Source: Gracilaria domingensis
Taxonomy: Eukaryota; Rhodophyta; Florideophyceae; Gracilariales; Gracilariaceae
Assembly: GCA_022539475.1 (NCBI GenBank)
Contig: VCMS01000405.1
Location: forward strand, 1-33,112
DNA: 33,112 nt
Direction: 5' to 3'
A program made the position numbers and the translations under genes. The notes below the pieces were generated by a model that was not told the DNA's origin, did not search any database, and was given only the letters and a program-made list of their open reading frames with translations. Numbering within the stretch: the stretch's first letter is position 1; the number at the start of each line of letters is the position of its first letter. This document shows positions 27,890 to 33,112 of the stretch, piece after piece.

Positions 27890-28275
27890 GACGGTCACCA
27901 TTACGATGACGAAATGCAGAACGACGTCCTGCGTTTTGGCACCAACTGTCCTGCATTCTGGGAAATGCCTGACAGTCACCATGACAGTGACGAAATGCAG
28001 GACGATGTCCTGCGTTCTTGCAACAACTGTCCTGCACTCTGGTAAATGTCTGACAGTCACCATTTCAGTGAAGAAATGCAGGACGATGTCCTGCGTTTTG
28101 CCAACAACTGTCCTGCACTCTGGTAAAATGTCTGACAGTCAACCATTACAGTGACAAAATGCAGGATGACGTTCTGCTTTATGACAACAACTGTTTTGCA
28201 TTCTGGCAAATGCCTGACAGTCAACCATTACAGTGACAAAATGCAGGACAAGGTCATGCGTTTTGACAACAACTG
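27890..28275 (+). repeat. 82-bp tandem array, five units with palindromic core
   Basis: Cores of the type GCAGGAC-gat-GTCCTGC start at 27916, 27997, 28078, 28161 and 28243 (spacings 81, 81, 83, 82). Each unit also has aactgtcctgca and tgacagtca-ccatta. The last two cores are degenerate (gcaggatgacgttctgc, gcaggacaaggtcatgc), while the second and third are perfect. It shares the core, but not the spacer, with the 59-bp array at 13.4 kb. Confidence 0.85.
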
Positions 28276-29807
28276 TCATTCAACGAAAGGAAAAATGCTT
28301 TAAAACTTCCACAAAAAAACCATGTGGTTCCTGTCCTGTTCGAAGACCCTTCGGAGAATTAACTACCGAGTTCAATCGAGAATTTCCCGGTTTCCTACGA
28401 TCAAAGGCGACGATAAAATTTAAATAATGGTAAACTGTCCATATCCACCAAGTAATAATTAAAAACAGCTCGTTAGCGACAATCTTTTATTTAAATTACC
28501 CAAATATATTCCATTTTTACTCGCTTTGTGTTTCAGGTCATGCAATACATCCGCTGATATTCCAAGCCGGAGGTTTTGCTCTAAAACATTGGAACAAGAG
28601 CTGTGACGGGTATTGACTTTCATGAGGAGGTAGACTTGAATATCGCAAAAGCGAAAATTATATTATAATAATAAATGCACTGATAGTGTCTAAAATGGAA
28701 ACATACAGCTGGAAGCAGTGAAATTTGCAGAGATGGCGATGAGCTACTGATGGTTGATTAGAAGGTGCGCGACAAGCGCATGGTGATTGGGTCGAGTTGA
28801 GCGAAGGGAAAAAGTGGGAGTGATGGATACCGAGGAATGACAAGAAAGTTAGCTCGAGCAAGTATCCCTTCGGGGGTAGCGGTAAACGTGTCACTGGTGC
28901 TGGTGGTCATGTCGCCGGACATGGCCAAAACCCATTTCGTTTTCGGCGCAGGAGTGGCTGCAACGCTTTAATTTTACTAATTTTTTGTGGGGGTCAAATG
29001 ACACAACTTCCCAAAAACGAAATGGATTTCTACCCTCTTGGAGCACAAAGGGGGTACACCCTCACCTGTGCCATCCGGCGCCACTTTCGCTTTACTGCGC
29101 ATGGGTTCGGGGTCAAATATCTGACAGTTACCATTACAGTGACGAAATGCAGGTCGACGTCCTGGATTCTGGCAAATGTCCGACAGACGCGATTACACTA
29201 ACGAAATGCGAACTACGACCATTATTCGTGCTAAGCCCTGACAACAACCTTATAGTTCTGAAATGCAAGACGTCGTATTGGATTTCGGAAAACGCTTCGA
29301 AGTAAAAATAGAAATTTTAGCTCGAAATGAACGCAAGAAGAGGGACGTTGTGGCTCGTGAATTTCATGACGAGGTAGTTTTGAAGGTAACAACAAAAATA
29401 ATATAATATGAATGAAGGCACTGAAGATTTCTATATATTTAGAATAAGGGTTTGGAAATTATTTTTTGATACATATTGGGTTACGGCAGCCATTATGGAA
29501 GCCCATGGAGTTTACGGCTGCGTTCTTGGATACTAAATAAACACGGTATTGTTGGGAATCGCGGAAGCACAAAATGTTCCTCACTGGGGAGCCGAGTTTG
29601 CGTTCTCGGATATTAAATAAACACGGTATTGTTGGCAATTGCGGAAGCACAAAATGTTCCTCACTGGGAGCCGAGTTTGCTGGAAAGATTAACGCTTTGA
29701 CATACTGACACCAATAACTTAATTTACGTACGCATTCACTCTAACAGACTTGGTACATACACGGCAGGGGTCAAGCAAATGATCAGAAAAGTTTATTCTC
29801 AGAAAAA
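28276..29807. other. Intergenic with assorted repeats, no supported gene
   Basis: A single diverged unit of the 82-bp family (gacagttaccattacagtgacg, then a palindrome-like gcaggtcgacgtcctgg) lies at 29116-29210. An imperfect inverted repeat pairs 28928-28946 with 29011-29029 (17 of 19 bases) around a 64-bp loop. No protein-coding frame is convincing; a 106-codon plus frame at 28985-29305 crosses the repeat. Confidence 0.5.
29519..29679 (+). repeat. Tandem duplication, two 80-bp units
   Basis: Units begin tgcgttct at 29519 and 29599 and share aaataaacacggtattgttg and gcggaagcacaaaatgttcc. They differ at about five positions and a one-base indel. No gene crosses it. Confidence 0.9.
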
Positions 29808-29813
29808 TTTATT
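29792..29813 (-). terminator. Two poly(A)-signal-like hexamers at the end of the 161-aa gene
   Basis: AATAAA on the minus strand overlaps the TAA stop (29808-29813) and recurs 10 bp downstream (29792-29797). Their position fits a 3' end for the 161-aa gene. Confidence 0.35.
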
Positions 29814-30294
29814 CTCGCTCGTACATGTACTGGAGATGAAACGGGAACGGGACCTGAACGCGATTCACGTCGTAAGCAAATTCAATTCTTTCTCCCGGAT
29901 GAGTTTCTAGACGATCAATGTAACCCTGAACCTCTACCGCATACGTCATCTCGCTCCGCACATAACCAAAGCGGCCGACGGCGAAATGAAAGAAGTAGAA
30001 GACAAATTCATACCCGACATGGTCACAAAGAGGCTCACATAGACGGCGGCAGAGAGTAGTAAACAAGTTGAAATGCTGCTGATCCTTGAAGAATGGCCCT
30101 TGCGCGAAAAGGAACCCCAGGCAGAGATGGACAAAGTTCCACAAAAGGCGCTCCTGCATATTCGCTGTGAGATACAACGGTGCGAGCCAATCGGAAAGGG
30201 TGTGCTCTCCGACCTGGAGATTTCTGTACTTGAAGAGGCCTCCCATCCTGCGATAGTCAGGAATGGCACGCAGGCGTATGTTGTTGGAGGACAT
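29809..30294 (-). CDS. Unrecognised 161-aa protein
   Basis: ATG in the context caaccATGtcc, 161 codons, TAA stop. The middle of the protein is hydrophobic and aromatic (LLWNFVHLCLGFLFAQGPFF; YEFVFYFFHFAVGRFGYV), which may be buried helices or one or two membrane segments; the C-terminal 35 residues are charged and soluble. There is no signal peptide. TATA-like sequence lies about 100 bp upstream and AATAAA signals lie at the stop, which supports a real transcription unit. No family recognised. It stands alone between repeat regions. The opposite-strand and +1 frames are also open over parts of it, so the call is moderate. Confidence 0.5.
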   Translation of the reverse strand: MSSNNIRLRAIPDYRRMGGLFKYRNLQVGEHTLSDWLAPLYLTANMQERLLWNFVHLCLGFLFAQGPFFKDQQHFNLFTTLCRRLCEPLCDHVGYEFVFYFFHFAVGRFGYVRSEMTYAVEVQGYIDRLETHPGERIEFAYDVNRVQVPFPFHLQYMYERE

Positions 30295-30390
30295 GGTTGA
30301 CTTGGATCGAAGGGAAAAAGGTGGGGTGGGTTTGAAAGAAGGAATGAGGGTGATGGTAGTTTAGACTTGCGAACGGAGTGAATGAGAAGC

Positions 30391-30400
30391 AATATTTATT
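30391..30400 (-). promoter_or_regulatory. TATA-like box of the 161-aa gene
   Basis: AATAAATATT on the minus strand, about 97-106 bp before the ATG. The region in between is pyrimidine-rich on the coding strand, as in many short eukaryotic 5' leaders. Confidence 0.3.
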
Positions 30401-30928
30401 GAGGAGAGGCAACCCAGTTCCAACAGCTGGAGAAGCGAAAGCGAATCCTTTACAGATGACGTCGAAAGGCGCTGTATGACCGACGTCTATAATAAATATT
30501 ATAGAGATAATCCAAGTCACGCGAACTGTATGACAATGTTTTGAACCAGAATTTGGTCACTACATGGAATTAATGACATCCATTAAATTTACAGTATGCA
30601 GTAACGTGTGTTTATAATGTGTACTACACATCGTAGAAAAAGACTCGGTAATGGCTCTGATTACACTTCTCGTTCTTGAATTGAGGGCGTGTGAAATCTG
30701 ACAGCGGAATGAGTCATTAAACATGGTGCTAGCCAGTGGAGGTCGAAAGCTCATGCGACACATTCGACAAAATAGATGGCGCAGAGGACAGTCACTCCTC
30801 AGAATACGGAACTCTATCATTGTGTAATGAACATGATGGTAGGCATGCTTCTGATATAAAGAAATATTCGAGCTTATGCGCATACAGATGACGCGCACCG
30901 ACAATGTACGGCTATTGTATTAACAGAT
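30401..30928. other. Intergenic, nothing recognised
   Basis: No convincing gene or repeat. A 114-codon minus frame at 30560-30904 has no recognisable features. Confidence 0.5.
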
Positions 30929-31482
30929 ACTTACGAATACTAGATCCTTCGCGTGTTATTGACGCGTCGAAAGTTAAAAGTGTTCGTGTCTCTTAGTCTA
31001 CCATTGGTCTACACCACATTATTATACTACATTCCAGGCTGGCCAGCGGTTAATGCCGGGCCAAGAGTGCGTATCCTCCCGGCTATGATGGGGATTTATT
31101 AGCACCGCGGAAAAAAAAGCTGTTTGCAACTGTAGTCTAGTACCGCCAAAACCGTGGAGAAACTGATCCTTTACAAGGGCCCGGATGCAAGACTGCCTCA
31201 TGGATCACTTACGAATACTAGATCCTTCGCGTAGTCATGACGCGTCAAAAGATGAATGTGTTGGTGTCTCTTACTCTACCATTGGTCTACACCACACGAA
31301 TATACTATATTCCCAGCTGGCCAGCCGTTGATGCTGGGCCACAAATGCGTGTCCCCCCTGGCTGTGATGGAGATTTATTACCACCGCGGAAAAAGGATGT
31401 CGCCAACTGTAATTTAGTACCGCCAAACCGTCAAAAAACTGAACTATTACTAGGGCCCGGGTACAAGACTGCCTCGCGGATC
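30929..31482 (+). repeat. Tandem duplication, two units of about 277 bp
   Basis: Unit one, 30929-31206, and unit two, 31207-31482, both start acttacgaatactagatcc and end ggatc; similarity is about 80-85% by eye. Internal landmarks are ctaccattggtctacaccac, ggctggccagc or agctggccagc, and gggcccgg. No intact frame spans a unit in both copies. Confidence 0.9.
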
Positions 31483-31799
31483 ACGTGCATGTAAGGCACT
31501 ATATATCTTGGAATCAGTCAATGTACATATGCCCGTATCGACTACAGAGCCCTCGCTTTTGAAAGCTCCAGATAGCTTGAAAACGTGACGAAGCATACAT
31601 TAAAAACAAACGTGACTCACCCTACGTGGAGAATTTCGTCTTTTTCTGGACGAGGGCGAAGGCTTTTTTCTAGGTACGAAGCGTGAGAAAGATAGAGAAA
31701 TACCACTGCATTGGTCTTATGCTCTTCACAGAGAGCAAATAGCAGTTGCAGGGCGTAAGAGAGAAGACGAATATAAGATAAAGATACTAGAAGGTTGTT

Positions 31800-33112
31800 A
31801 ACACCTGTACGAACGAAAAGAATTCGATAGAGCTGTAAAGAAATTATAAGAAGGGGAGTAAGAGAAAATTAAAATAAGGAGTAACATAATTGGGAGTTGA
31901 AATACAAGTAGATTGTAAGAAATCCAACTTGTGGTGTCAACGGGGTTACATAGTAAGACGGTGAAAATGGACTCAAATAGAAACACGGAGTGTATTGCAT
32001 AACATTGGGCCCCATGGTGCGTGGAGCATAACCGAACACGAAGTAGAAATGACACAATATTCTAAGAATGTGTGAAATATAAGGAGTGCACAAAACGCCT
32101 TAACGAAATGATTTCTTAGTGACAAAGCAACGTGACATTCCATGATCTGCGCCCAATATATATATCACATGGAATATGAACAAGATATTGCACGAAAGCA
32201 AAAAATTGTTAATATTAAAATGCACCACATGGTGCAAAAACGTACAAGTAGTACAGATAGTGCACGTTCAGAAAGAGTGAAGGAAATTACATAAGCTTAA
32301 GTGAAAAGGACATAAATCAAATTTTGCACAAGTGGAAGACGGGGGACACTACCGTACACGTTTGTGCATCGCATGGGCAGAACCAGAAAACTGTATCGCA
32401 TTGAATTTAAATTTGACTACAAAGTAAAAAAACAAAATAGAAAATTACACAGAAAGGCACCACATGGTGCAAAAACGTAGAAGTAACACAGGTACCACAC
32501 AATCACCTATAAAGGGAATGGAATAGGAGGATGTGATTATGCAAACGATCAGAAAGGATTGGATATAGCTGTAAAGGAATTATGAAAAGAAAAGTAAGAG
32601 AAAATGAAAATAAGGAAAAAAATAATGGGGAGTTGAAGTACATGTAGATTGTAAGAAATCCAACTTGTGGCGTCAACCGGGGTACATAGAAAAACGGAGA
32701 AAATAGACACAAGTCAGAATCACCGAGTATACTGCATAGAATTGGGGCCCAGGGTGCATGATGCATAAGCGAACACTCAGTAAAAAAAATACAATGATAC
32801 AAGAATGTATCAAATATCAAAAAAGCACGTAGTACGAGTGATCCAATATTACAAGATTGTTAAAAATATCACGGATGCAGAGAAAACAATAACGAGTTGG
32901 TATTTAGCGAGAAGGCAATGTGTTACTCGATGAGCAGAGCGATAGATATGTAACACACATAATATAGACAAGAAAGTACAGGAAAGCATAAAGTTATTAA
33001 TATTAAAATGCACGACATGGTGCAAAAACGTACAAATAGTACAGCTAGTGAGCGTTCAGAAACAGTGAAGGCATTAAAAACGCGTAAGAGTACAGCAAAT
33101 AAATGAATCTTC
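31800..33112 (+). repeat. Long tandem repeat, period about 740-790 bp, cut by window end
   Basis: The block from about 31815 (gtagattgtaagaaatccaa, then gggcccc, then gagcataa) recurs from about 32555 at an offset near 736 bp. A second block with ttaatattaaaatgca and catggtgcaaaaacgta (32209) recurs at 32995, offset 786, so an insertion lies between the blocks. A third partial copy of the catggtgcaaaaacgta block is near 32464. The small palindrome GCACCA-ca-TGGTGC sits in it. The minus strand has a partly conserved short frame (HHGAQCYAIHS against HHAPWAPILCSI), not convincing as a gene. The stretch 31483-31799 holds nothing I can name. Confidence 0.75.

Noticed and set aside
29808..29813. 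Bacterial-type terminators and Shine-Dalgarno sites across the window
   Set aside because: Gene spacing, TATA-like and AATAAA-like signals and the eukaryotic mobile-element proteins argue against a bacterial chromosome; hairpins after genes are not followed by T runs.
30257..30520. Minus-strand gene upstream of the 161-aa protein
   Set aside because: It overlaps the likely promoter and start of the 161-aa gene and its translation has no protein-like features.

Overview
This looks like nuclear DNA from a repeat-rich eukaryote. It has long intronless reading frames far apart, no operons or Shine-Dalgarno spacing, TATA-like and AATAAA-like signals, many tandem and inverted repeats, a tRNA-like Pol III element, and eukaryotic mobile-element genes (tyrosine recombinases and a Ulp1-type protease). 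A red macroalga would fit, but that is a low-confidence guess; nothing here fixes the taxon.

Layout. 0-2.2 kb: the 3' end of a plus-strand frame meets a decayed, unrecognised minus-strand gene. 2.2-6.3 kb: no firm gene, one possible small secreted protein. 6.3-7.4 kb: a minus-strand frame broken once by an amber stop. 7.8-8.55 kb: a dense chain of perfect hairpins. 9.3-11.8 kb: the best-defined mobile element, a tyrosine recombinase (YR) gene bracketed by two 122-bp direct repeats (121/122 identical) that can each fold into a cloverleaf, with 17-bp iterons on one side and a perfect 27-bp-arm hairpin on the other. 12-15.4 kb: minisatellites, a 59-bp palindrome array and a Pol III-like hairpin element. 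15.5-17.9 kb: large diverged tandem repeats leading to a second YR gene. 18.0-27.2 kb: three long intact genes: YR (898 aa, plus), ParB-like/Ulp1 protease (999 aa, minus) and an unrecognised 556-aa protein (plus). 27.2-33.1 kb: more palindrome arrays and tandem duplications, with one plausible 161-aa gene.

How it may work together. The 18-27 kb trio may be the gene set of a large YR-mobilised element: the recombinase would cut and join DNA, the ParB/Ulp1 protein could combine DNA or nucleotide binding with SUMO or polyprotein processing, and the third gene is of unknown role. The 2.2-kb element at 9.4-11.6 kb carries a compact relative of the same recombinase and no other gene. Both recombinases lack the usual HxxR histidine but keep two arginines, a lysine and a tyrosine. 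The mobile-element reading is inferred from domains and repeats seen in the sequence; no termini of the larger element could be proven.
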